From NCBI RefSeq assembly GCF_004151235.1, contig NZ_JUIV01000018.1, forward strand, positions 51,766 through 115,765: a DNA stretch of 64,000 nt, in the 5' to 3' direction. Every line of letters begins with the position of its first letter. The stretch's first letter is position 1. Below, in pieces: positions 50,953 to 59,316 of this stretch. The notes under the pieces were generated by a model. It was not told where the DNA came from. It saw nothing but the letters and a program-made list of their open reading frames with translations, and made no database searches. Both the position numbers and the translations under genes were made by a program. The DNA comes from Flavobacterium anhuiense. Lineage in GTDB: Bacteria; Bacteroidota; Bacteroidia; Flavobacteriales; Flavobacteriaceae.

Positions 50953-52347
50953 ATGTATACATTTTCAAGTAAATTAAAAACTTTTTCTATCATCTTAATG
51001 GCCGTTGGTTTATTAGGAATTGGGTATGGTTTTTTAAGTGCACCAAAAGATATTCAAGAAGTTGAAAAAATACTAGCTGCAGATGAACATGGTTCACATG
51101 GTGCTGCACATGAAGAAAAAGCGGAGGCATCTCACAAAGAAGCAGGTCATCATGAAGCTGCTGAAGCTGGACATGACGCTCACAAAGGAGCTGCACATGC
51201 TGAAGTTTCTGGTGCAAATGAGCACGAAAAACATTTAGAGCACGTATTACACCAATTGCAAAATAAGCCTTGGTCTGCTGTATATGTAGCTTGTATTTTC
51301 TTTTTACTGCTTTCAATGGGAGTTTTAGCTTTTTATGCTATTCAACAAGTTGCTCAAGCAGGTTGGTCTCCAGTTTTGTTTAGAGTTATGCAAGGTATCA
51401 CAGCTTATTTACCAGCTGGTTCTGTTATCTTCTTTATCATCTTAGTTTTATGCGGATTGCACTTCAACCATATCTTTGTTTGGTTAGGCGAGGGGGTAAC
51501 AGATCCTAAAAACGCTAATTATGATGCTATTATTGCTGGAAAATCTGGGTATTTGAACTTTCCTTTCTGGATTGTAAGAGCTGCCATCTTTTTAGGGGGT
51601 TGGAATTTATACCGTTATTTTTCTAGAAAAAACTGTTTGGCTCAAGACGAAGCAAATGATGATCTTTACTACAAAAAGAACTTCAAAGCTTCTGCAGGAT
51701 TCTTAGTATTTTTCATTGTATCTGAGTCTATTATGGCTTGGGATTGGATTATGTCATTTGACCCACACTGGTTTAGTACATTGTTTGCTTGGTATGTATT
51801 TGCTTCTTTCTTTGTAAGCGGTATTACAACTATTGCATTAGTAACAATTTATTTAAAATCAAAAGGATATTTAGAGTATGTAAATACAAGTCATATCCAT
51901 GATTTAGCTAAGTTTATGTTTGGTATTAGTGTATTCTGGACTTATTTATGGTTCTCTCAATTCATGTTGATTTGGTATGCTAACATTCCAGAAGAGGTAA
52001 CTTATTTTGTAACAAGAATTCAATTATATAACCTTCCTTTCTTTGGAGCGGTTGTTATGAACTTTGTTTTCCCATTATTAATATTAATCAATACTGACTT
52101 CAAACGTCTTAACTGGGTTGTTGTAATGGCAGGTATTGTAATATTATTAGGTCATTATGTTGATTTCTTTAATATGATTATGCCTGGTACAGTAGGAGAC
52201 AAATGGTTTATTGGAGTTCCTGAAATTGCATCGATTCTTTTCTTCTTAGGTTTATTTATATTTGTTGTATTTACTGCATTAACTAAATCTCCTTTGCTTG
52301 CAAAAAGAAATCCTTTCATCGAAGAAAGTAAACATTTTCATTATTAA
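50953..52347 (+). CDS. actF: alternative complex III, NrfD-like subunit ActF
   Basis: This 464-residue membrane protein from ATG 50953 has a single N-terminal helix, a His/Ala/Glu-rich soluble segment (EHGSHGAAHEEK onwards, ~30-100), and then about nine more helices. It is the second large quinol-associated membrane subunit, partner of ActC. A TTG at 50926 would add 9 residues and is less likely. The His-rich segment is unusual and could bind metal. Confidence 0.92.
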   Translation: MYTFSSKLKTFSIILMAVGLLGIGYGFLSAPKDIQEVEKILAADEHGSHGAAHEEKAEASHKEAGHHEAAEAGHDAHKGAAHAEVSGANEHEKHLEHVLHQLQNKPWSAVYVACIFFLLLSMGVLAFYAIQQVAQAGWSPVLFRVMQGITAYLPAGSVIFFIILVLCGLHFNHIFVWLGEGVTDPKNANYDAIIAGKSGYLNFPFWIVRAAIFLGGWNLYRYFSRKNCLAQDEANDDLYYKKNFKASAGFLVFFIVSESIMAWDWIMSFDPHWFSTLFAWYVFASFFVSGITTIALVTIYLKSKGYLEYVNTSHIHDLAKFMFGISVFWTYLWFSQFMLIWYANIPEEVTYFVTRIQLYNLPFFGAVVMNFVFPLLILINTDFKRLNWVVVMAGIVILLGHYVDFFNMIMPGTVGDKWFIGVPEIASILFFLGLFIFVVFTALTKSPLLAKRNPFIEESKHFHY

Positions 52348-52366
52348 TATTTAAAGAAGTAAACAG

Positions 52367-53557
52367 ATGACAAGTTTGTTGGTAATTATAGTTTTAGTTT
52401 TATTAGCGGTTGCATTATGGCAATTGACGAAGATATTTGATCTTACTCAGGTGGGATCGTCTTCTGATGATTCTCAGGTTGCATCAGATAATGACAATAA
52501 CGTTCAGGGATATATTATGTTTGGCTTTTTAGCTTTCATTTATATATTTACGATTTATGGTTTACTAAAATGGGGTAATTTGGTACTTCATACTCCTGCT
52601 TCTGAGCACGGTGGTTTAGTAGATAATTTAATGAATATTACTTGGGTTTTAATCTTTACAGTTCAAGTTATTACGCAAGGTTTGCTTTACTGGTTTTCTT
52701 TTAAAAATAGAGGAAATAAAGATAGAAAAGCATTGTTCTTTGCTGATAGTAATAAACTTGAAGCAATCTGGAGTATTATTCCATCTGTTGTTTTAGCTTG
52801 TTTGATCCTTTACGGATTGTATGCTTGGAATAACATTATGTTTGTTGATAAAGATGAAGATGTAATCGAAATCGAATTATATGCTCAACAATTTAAATGG
52901 ACGGCTAGATATGCTGGACAAGACAATGTTTTAGGTAAAGCTAACGTACGTTTAATTGAAGGAGTTAATACATTAGGGGTGGATATGTCAGATCCTAATG
53001 CTCAAGATGATATTGTAGTTTCAGAATTACACATCCCTAAAGGTAAAAAAGTTCACTTTAAAATGCGTTCTCAGGATGTATTGCACTCTGCTTATTTTCC
53101 TCACTTTAGAGCACAAATGAACTGTGTTCCAGGTATGGTTACTGAATTTGCTTTCGTTCCAACTTATACTACTGCAGAATATAGAGAGTTACCATTTATG
53201 GTTGAAAAAGTTGCGCACATCAACAAACTTAGAGCTGAAAAAAGCGCTGAATTAGTTGCAAAAGGGGGTACAGCTTTAGATCCTTACACATTTGATTATT
53301 TATTATTATGTAATAAAATTTGTGGAGCTTCTCACTACAATATGCAAATGAAAGTTGTAGTTGATACTCCAGAGGATTACAAAAAATGGTTAAGTGAGAA
53401 AACTACTTTAGCTCAAGATATTAAAGCGGCAGCTGCTGCTGAGAAACCAGCTGAAGGAGCTGCACCAACTACAGATACTGCTGCAAAAGTAATTGATACT
53501 GTTAAAACAGTTGTTGATACTGTTAAAGCTGCTGTAGCTAAAGTTGCGATGAAATAA
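52367..53557 (+). CDS. coxB: cytochrome c oxidase subunit II
   Basis: This 396-residue subunit has three hydrophobic segments (one at the N-terminus, then two). The CuA domain has VLHSAYFPHFRAQMNCVPGM-like sequence (DVLHSAYFPHF plus NCVPGM) and CNKICGASHYNM (C-x3-C-x3-H). An Ala/Lys-rich C-terminal tail of ~50 residues follows. It accepts electrons from cytochrome c and passes them to subunit I. It belongs to the act-cox operon. Confidence 0.95.
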   Translation: MTSLLVIIVLVLLAVALWQLTKIFDLTQVGSSSDDSQVASDNDNNVQGYIMFGFLAFIYIFTIYGLLKWGNLVLHTPASEHGGLVDNLMNITWVLIFTVQVITQGLLYWFSFKNRGNKDRKALFFADSNKLEAIWSIIPSVVLACLILYGLYAWNNIMFVDKDEDVIEIELYAQQFKWTARYAGQDNVLGKANVRLIEGVNTLGVDMSDPNAQDDIVVSELHIPKGKKVHFKMRSQDVLHSAYFPHFRAQMNCVPGMVTEFAFVPTYTTAEYRELPFMVEKVAHINKLRAEKSAELVAKGGTALDPYTFDYLLLCNKICGASHYNMQMKVVVDTPEDYKKWLSEKTTLAQDIKAAAAAEKPAEGAAPTTDTAAKVIDTVKTVVDTVKAAVAKVAMK

Positions 53558-53587
53558 TATTATTAAGAAAATTTAAAGTACAAATAT

Positions 53588-55390
53588 ATGTCAGCAGAAG
53601 CGCACGGTCACGATCACGGACACGATCACGAGCACGAACATCATCATAAGGACACGTTCATTACTAAATATATTTTTAGTATTGATCACAAAATGATTGC
53701 TAAACAATACTTGATTACTGGTATTGTTATGGGAGTAATTGGGATTGCAATGTCCTTGCTTTTTAGAATGCAATTAGCGTGGCCAGAAGAGTCTTTCAAA
53801 ATATTTAATGTTTTATTAGGAGATAAATTTGCACCTGATGGTGTAATGGCAAATGATATTTATCTGGCTTTAGTTACAATTCACGGTACCATCATGGTAT
53901 TCTTTGTACTGACGGCAGGTTTGAGTGGAACATTCAGTAACTTATTGATTCCACTTCAAATTGGAGCAAGAGATATGGCATCTGGATTTATGAATATGAT
54001 TTCATACTGGTTGTTTTTCTTATCAGCAGTTGTAATGTTATGTTCTTTATTTGTTGAAGCTGGACCAGCTTCTGCAGGATGGACAATTTACCCTCCTTTA
54101 AGTGCTTTGCCTCAAGCAATTCCTGGATCTGGAACTGGTATGACTTTATGGTTAGTATCTATGGCTATTTTCATTGCATCTTCTTTAATGGGATCTTTAA
54201 ATTACATAGTTACTGTACTTAACTTAAGAACTAAAGGAATGTCTATGACTAGACTTCCTCTTACAATCTGGACATTTTTCGTAACAGCTATTATTGGTGT
54301 TATTTCATTCCCAGTTTTATTATCTGCAGCTTTATTATTGATTTTTGATAGAAGTTTTGGTACTTCATTCTTCTTATCTGATATCTATATTGCTGGAGAG
54401 GTTTTACACTACCAAGGAGGTTCTCCTGTATTGTTCGAGCACTTATTCTGGTTCTTAGGTCACCCTGAGGTTTACATCGTAATCTTACCAGCGATGGGTC
54501 TTGTTTCAGAAATTATGGCAACAAATGCTCGTAAACCAATTTTTGGTTACAGAGCGATGATTATGTCAGTTCTTGCAATTGCATTCTTGTCAACTATCGT
54601 TTGGGGTCACCACATGTTTATTTCAGGTATGAATCCTTTTTTAGGGTCTGTATTTACTTTCACAACTTTATTGATTGCAATCCCTTCTGCTGTAAAAGCA
54701 TTTAACTGGATTACAACTTTATGGAAAGGTAACTTACAATTCAACCCAGCGATGTTATTCTCTATCGGAATGGTTTCTACTTTCATCACTGGAGGTTTAA
54801 CAGGAATCATTTTAGGAGATAGTACATTAGACATTAACGTTCACGATACTTACTTCGTAATTGCTCACTTTCACTTAGTAATGGGTATCTCTGCACTTTA
54901 CGGAATGTTTGCTGGTATTTACCACTGGTTCCCTAAAATGTACGGAAGAATGTTAAACAAAAACTTAGGTTACATCCACTTCTGGGTAACTGCAGTTTGT
55001 GCTTATGGAGTTTTCTTCCCAATGCACTTTATCGGATTAGCTGGTTTACCAAGACGTTATTATACTAATACAAACTTCCCATTATTTGATGATTTGCAAA
55101 ATGTGAATGTTTTAATTACAACATTTGCTCTTGTTGGAGGTGCGTTCCAATTAGTATTCTTATACAACTTCTTTAGCAGTATTTTCTACGGTAAGAAAGC
55201 AACTCAAAACCCATGGAAATCTACAACTTTAGAGTGGACTACACCAGTTGAGCATATTCACGGAAACTGGCCAGGAGAAATTCCTCACGTATATCGTTGG
55301 CCGTATGACTACAGTAACCCTAATCACGATGTAGATTTTGTTCCTCAAAATGTACCAATGAAAGAAGGTGAAGAAGTTTTACACCACTAG
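53588..55390 (+). CDS. coxA: cytochrome c oxidase subunit I
   Basis: This 600-residue haem-copper oxidase subunit has a short N-terminal His/Asp-rich tail (AHGHDHGHDHEHEHHHKD) and twelve or so helices. It carries conserved HGTIMVFF, the WFLGHPEVYI block with the Cu ligand, HH and the HDTYFVIAHFHLVMG helix. It reduces O2 to water and pumps protons. It is the last gene of the operon. Subunit III (coxC) is not seen after it. The His-rich tail is unusual. Confidence 0.96.
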   Translation: MSAEAHGHDHGHDHEHEHHHKDTFITKYIFSIDHKMIAKQYLITGIVMGVIGIAMSLLFRMQLAWPEESFKIFNVLLGDKFAPDGVMANDIYLALVTIHGTIMVFFVLTAGLSGTFSNLLIPLQIGARDMASGFMNMISYWLFFLSAVVMLCSLFVEAGPASAGWTIYPPLSALPQAIPGSGTGMTLWLVSMAIFIASSLMGSLNYIVTVLNLRTKGMSMTRLPLTIWTFFVTAIIGVISFPVLLSAALLLIFDRSFGTSFFLSDIYIAGEVLHYQGGSPVLFEHLFWFLGHPEVYIVILPAMGLVSEIMATNARKPIFGYRAMIMSVLAIAFLSTIVWGHHMFISGMNPFLGSVFTFTTLLIAIPSAVKAFNWITTLWKGNLQFNPAMLFSIGMVSTFITGGLTGIILGDSTLDINVHDTYFVIAHFHLVMGISALYGMFAGIYHWFPKMYGRMLNKNLGYIHFWVTAVCAYGVFFPMHFIGLAGLPRRYYTNTNFPLFDDLQNVNVLITTFALVGGAFQLVFLYNFFSSIFYGKKATQNPWKSTTLEWTTPVEHIHGNWPGEIPHVYRWPYDYSNPNHDVDFVPQNVPMKEGEEVLHH

Positions 55391-55398
55391 AAATAATC

Positions 55399-55427
55399 AA
55401 AGGCTGTCAGAAATGACAGCCTTTTTT
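55399..55427 (+). terminator. terminator after coxA
   Basis: AAAGGCTGTCA and TGACAGCCTTT pair around GAAA and are followed by T residues. Confidence 0.9.
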
Positions 55428-55484
55428 GTTTAGTTAAAGTTTTAATCGTTCAGTTTAACTATTTTAGAAACTGATTAGTTTATA

Positions 55485-55492
55485 TATCTTTG
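55485..55492 (+). promoter_or_regulatory. ruvB promoter -7 box
   Basis: TATCTTTG lies only 4 nt before the ATG at 55497, so the transcript would be leaderless or nearly so. No clear TTG at -33. Confidence 0.5.
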
Positions 55493-55496
55493 TGGG

Positions 55497-56519
55497 ATGA
55501 ATGAAAATCTAGATCCTACTACCAAAGGATATAACTCAGAAGAGTTAGATCTTGAAAAAAGATTGCGTCCGCTGTCATTTGATGATTTTGCCGGACAAGA
55601 TCAAGTTTTGGAAAATTTGAAAGTCTTTGTTGCTGCCGCCAACCAGCGTGGAGAAGCGCTTGACCATGCCCTTTTTCATGGTCCTCCAGGTCTAGGAAAA
55701 ACTACTTTGGCAAATATTTTAGCCAATGAGTTACAAGTTGGTATTAAAATTACTTCTGGTCCAGTATTGGATAAACCTGGCGATTTGGCTGGTTTGCTGA
55801 CAAACTTAGACGAAAGAGATGTTTTGTTCATTGATGAGATTCATAGACTTAGTCCTGTTGTTGAAGAATACTTGTATTCTGCGATGGAAGATTTCAAGAT
55901 TGATATTATGATTGAATCGGGGCCAAATGCAAGAACGGTTCAAATTAACTTGAATCCTTTTACTTTGATTGGAGCGACAACGCGATCAGGATTATTGACT
56001 GCTCCAATGCGTGCCCGTTTCGGAATATCTTCTCGATTACAATATTATACTACTGAACTTTTAACTACTATTGTTGAAAGAAGCGCTTCTATATTAAAAA
56101 TGCCTATTGATCTAGAGGCGGCTATTGAAATTGCAGGAAGAAGCCGTGGAACTCCTCGTATCGCAAATGCTTTATTAAGGAGAGTTCGTGATTTTGCGCA
56201 GATAAAAGGGAACGGAAGAATTGATATAGAAATTTCTAGATATGCCTTAAAAGCACTTAATGTAGATGCTCACGGTCTGGACGAAATGGATAATAAAATA
56301 CTACTTACGATTATCAATAAGTTTAAAGGAGGGCCGGTTGGACTTTCAACTTTAGCTACGGCGGTTAGCGAAAGTAGTGAAACTATTGAAGAAGTGTACG
56401 AACCTTTTTTAATACAAGAAGGATTTATAATGAGAACACCTCGTGGAAGAGAAGTTACGGATAAGGCTTATAAACATCTTGGAAAAGTAAATACAAATAA
56501 TCAGGGAGAATTATTTTAA
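55497..56519 (+). CDS. ruvB: Holliday junction branch migration ATPase RuvB
   Basis: RuvB is the AAA+ motor that, with RuvA, drives branch migration at Holliday junctions. The 340-residue protein has Walker A at ~62-69 (GPPGLGKT), Walker B (LFIDEIHRL), sensor 1 (GATTRSG), and the arginine/winged-helix domain (RGREVTDKAYKHLG). It is followed after 11 bp by a P450 gene. Confidence 0.97.
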   Translation: MNENLDPTTKGYNSEELDLEKRLRPLSFDDFAGQDQVLENLKVFVAAANQRGEALDHALFHGPPGLGKTTLANILANELQVGIKITSGPVLDKPGDLAGLLTNLDERDVLFIDEIHRLSPVVEEYLYSAMEDFKIDIMIESGPNARTVQINLNPFTLIGATTRSGLLTAPMRARFGISSRLQYYTTELLTTIVERSASILKMPIDLEAAIEIAGRSRGTPRIANALLRRVRDFAQIKGNGRIDIEISRYALKALNVDAHGLDEMDNKILLTIINKFKGGPVGLSTLATAVSESSETIEEVYEPFLIQEGFIMRTPRGREVTDKAYKHLGKVNTNNQGELF

Positions 56520-56530
56520 CACATATAGAA

Positions 56531-57877
56531 ATGTCTATAAGTAAAAAATATAATTATCCGCCAAAACTTTCTATTCTAAGATTTTTTGTTGATGCAGAAG
56601 GAGTCCGTAGAAATCCTATACCTTATCATGAAAAATATTTTGATCGTTTTGGAGATTCTTTTTCTATACGAATAGGAAAATCAAGACACATTATCTTATC
56701 AAGAGATAATGATGTTGCTCAATATATACTACAGAAAAATCAGAAGAATTATTATAAATCTAAATTCCAGTCTGTTTATCTTTCTAAATATTTAGGTAAA
56801 GGTCTTTTAACGGTTGATGGAGAATTTTGGCTGAAACAAAGAAGGCTTATTCAGCCTGCTTTTCATAAGCAAAAAATGAATCAGTTAGTTGATAATATGA
56901 AACTAACTATCGTTTCTGAGCTAAAAGAAATTGTTGTTGATAAAAAAGTTGATCTTTTTCCTATGATGAGTGAGGTAGCATTTAATGTTGTCGCTAAATC
57001 ATTATTTCAATTTTCTATTGAAGAAGAAAAACTTAACCGTATAAAATATATTATTGAAGCAGTCCAGAATTTTCTAATTAAAGAAATTAGATTGCCACAT
57101 AAAACATGGTGGTTTTCGATTAGTGGACAGGTAAAAGAGCATCTTCAATTGGCAAAGGAAAACGATGCAATTATTAGAGGTATTATAGAAGAAAGAATTG
57201 CTTCTCAAAATGAAGTGAATGACTTACTGAACATGCTTTTGGAAACTCGCTATGAAGATACTGGCAAGGGTATGTCTGTTGAACAATTAATAGATGAAAT
57301 AAAAATTCTATTTATTGCTGGACATGAAACAACTGCAAATGCTTTGACTTTTACATTGCAATTGTTAGGAAGTCATTTAGATGTACAGCAAAAAGTATTT
57401 GAAGAAATTCTTAAAGTTGAATCGGAAAGTGAGAATGTTGTAGAGCAGCTCCAAAAAATGACTTATATAAATGCAGTTTTGAATGAATCAATGCGTTTAT
57501 ATCCGCCAGCTTGGATTACAGACCGACAAAACGTAGAAGATGACGTTTTAGGAAAATTTACTATCAAAAAAGATACTTTGATTGGAGTTTCTTTTTATGA
57601 ATTACATCGAAATCCAAAATATTGGGATAATCCAGATCAGTTTAATCCAGACCGCTTTTTAGGAGAACAAAAAAAACAGTCTATGCAATATTTTTATCCC
57701 TTTGGAGCAGGACCAAGAATGTGCATTGGTGCTGGTTTTGCTATTTATGAAATGTGTTTAGCGATTTGTCATATTATCAAAAAATATAAAGTTGTTTCAG
57801 TACGAAATACGATCAATTTTAATCCTTTGATTACCTTAAAACCTGTTGGTATTGAAGTTGTTTTTTCTGAGAGATAA
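56531..57877 (+). CDS. cytochrome P450
   Basis: This 448-residue haem monooxygenase has the I-helix motif FIAGHETTANALTF, the ExxR helix (NESMRLYP), and the haem-binding loop with C398 (FGAGPRMCIGAGFA). It oxidises an unknown organic substrate with electrons from a redox partner that is not in view. Its stop overlaps the queG start codon (TAATG), so translation of the two is coupled. It is part of a ruvB-P450-queG transcript whose logic is not obvious. Confidence 0.95.
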   Translation: MSISKKYNYPPKLSILRFFVDAEGVRRNPIPYHEKYFDRFGDSFSIRIGKSRHIILSRDNDVAQYILQKNQKNYYKSKFQSVYLSKYLGKGLLTVDGEFWLKQRRLIQPAFHKQKMNQLVDNMKLTIVSELKEIVVDKKVDLFPMMSEVAFNVVAKSLFQFSIEEEKLNRIKYIIEAVQNFLIKEIRLPHKTWWFSISGQVKEHLQLAKENDAIIRGIIEERIASQNEVNDLLNMLLETRYEDTGKGMSVEQLIDEIKILFIAGHETTANALTFTLQLLGSHLDVQQKVFEEILKVESESENVVEQLQKMTYINAVLNESMRLYPPAWITDRQNVEDDVLGKFTIKKDTLIGVSFYELHRNPKYWDNPDQFNPDRFLGEQKKQSMQYFYPFGAGPRMCIGAGFAIYEMCLAICHIIKKYKVVSVRNTINFNPLITLKPVGIEVVFSER

Positions 57878-58800
57878 TGATTAATTCTAAAGAAAAATAT
57901 TCGAAATTTATAAAAGAAGAAGCCAAAAGACTTGGTTTTCTTTCTTGCGGTATTTCTAAAGCTGGTTTTTTGGAGGAAGAAGCGCCTCGACTTGAAAATT
58001 GGCTAAAAAATAATCGAAATGGTCAAATGGCTTATATGGAAAACCATTTTGACAAACGTTTAGATCCGACTTTATTGGTTGATGATGGTAAAAGTGTCGT
58101 ATCCCTCTTGCTTAATTATTATCCAGATTCATTTCAAAATGATGAAAGTTTTAAGATTTCTAAATATGCCTACGGACAGGATTATCATTTTGTAATTAAA
58201 GATAAACTAAAAGAGTTTCTTCACTCGATTCAAGAAAACATTGGAGAAGTTTCTGGACGTGCTTTTGTCGATTCAGCACCGGTGTTAGATAAAGTTTGGG
58301 CAGCCAAAAGCGGTTTGGGTTGGATAGGAAAAAACAGTAATTTGATTACTCAAAAAGTAGGCTCTTTTTACTTCATTGCCGAACTTATTATTGACTTAGA
58401 ATTAGAATATGATCATGCTGTAACAGATCATTGTGGCACTTGCACCGCTTGTGTCGATGCTTGCCCCACGCAGGCAATTGTAGCTCCTTACATTGTAGAT
58501 GGCAGTAAATGTATTTCGTATTATACCATCGAATTAAAAGAAAATCTTCCAGAAGAAATGAAAGGAAAATTTGATGAATGGATGTTTGGCTGTGACACTT
58601 GCCAAGATGTTTGTCCATGGAATCGATTTTCAAAACCGCACTCAGAACCTTTGTTTAATCCGAATCCAGACTTGCTTTCTTTTACTAAAAAAGACTGGTT
58701 AGAAATTACAGAGGAGACTTTTCGAACAGTCTTTAAAAATTCCCCTATCAAAAGAACCAAATTTGAAGGTTTAAAACGCAATATCAATTTTTTAAAATAG
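57877..58800 (+). CDS. queG: epoxyqueuosine reductase
   Basis: QueG reduces epoxyqueuosine to queuosine in tRNA (the last step of the pathway) using cobalamin and two [4Fe-4S] clusters. The 307-residue protein has the C-x2-C-x2-C-x3-C ferredoxin clusters CGTCTACVDACPTQAI and CDTCQDVCPWN plus GRAFVDSAPVLDKVWA. It has no C-terminal HEAT-like extension, which is typical for the short type. It pairs logically with the precursor transporter at 11845-12507. Confidence 0.95.
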   Translation: MINSKEKYSKFIKEEAKRLGFLSCGISKAGFLEEEAPRLENWLKNNRNGQMAYMENHFDKRLDPTLLVDDGKSVVSLLLNYYPDSFQNDESFKISKYAYGQDYHFVIKDKLKEFLHSIQENIGEVSGRAFVDSAPVLDKVWAAKSGLGWIGKNSNLITQKVGSFYFIAELIIDLELEYDHAVTDHCGTCTACVDACPTQAIVAPYIVDGSKCISYYTIELKENLPEEMKGKFDEWMFGCDTCQDVCPWNRFSKPHSEPLFNPNPDLLSFTKKDWLEITEETFRTVFKNSPIKRTKFEGLKRNINFLK

Positions 58801-59316
58801 CATTTTGGTATTTGTGGTTTTGTTTTAAAGTATTGATTGTCAATTGTTTTGTTAGTTGTGTGCTTTGTCTTTGTCTTTTTTATTTCTTACGTTAATTTAC
58901 TTAATTATCAATAAATTCTGTAAGAATTCTAAATTGTCATAATTATTTAAGAAAATTCAGCTATTTCGTTGTCAAATATTTACAAAAAATTGATTTTCAA
59001 CCGATGAACAATTGTTAAAAACTGTTGTTTGACGACTTTATGTGCACTTTGTCGGAATAATAAGGTTCGATTTGATTTCGCGATATACTTTCGCACTTTC
59101 CAAATCTACTTAATTTAAAACCAGAAAGACTTTTTTAGTCTTTTTTATACAATGTCATGGTCTACATAATGTCCTTTTTTTGTGTAAGTCTCGGGAAAAC
59201 TTTTTCAAGTTTCTCAAAATCCAATTTATATTTTTTCACGTATCTCACACATATACTAAAAACGATCATCCGTTTTTTAGTATCCAAAATTTCTGTTCCA
59301 CAAACACAAGTCGTCT
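58801..59316 (+). other. gene-free region upstream of giant surface protein gene
   Basis: The 516-bp AT-rich gap has no convincing gene. It holds a TATACTTTC-type sequence (near 59085, one mismatch from the -7 box) and two hairpins. The hairpin at 59125-59143 (AAAGACT / AGTCTTT, then T) resembles a terminator. The one at 59254-59282 (TACTAAAAACG / CGTTTTTTAGTA) has one bulged T. If transcription starts near 59095, these lie in a ~220-nt leader. Confidence 0.6.
59125..59146 (+). promoter_or_regulatory. terminator-like hairpin in leader of giant gene
   Basis: AAAGACT (59125-59131) pairs with AGTCTTT (59137-59143), followed by more T. It might attenuate transcription of the downstream gene or terminate an upstream transcript. 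Confidence 0.5.

Noticed and set aside
59125..59282. Known riboswitch in the leader of the giant gene
   Set aside because: Neither hairpin matches a riboswitch family I recognise; only simple stems are present.
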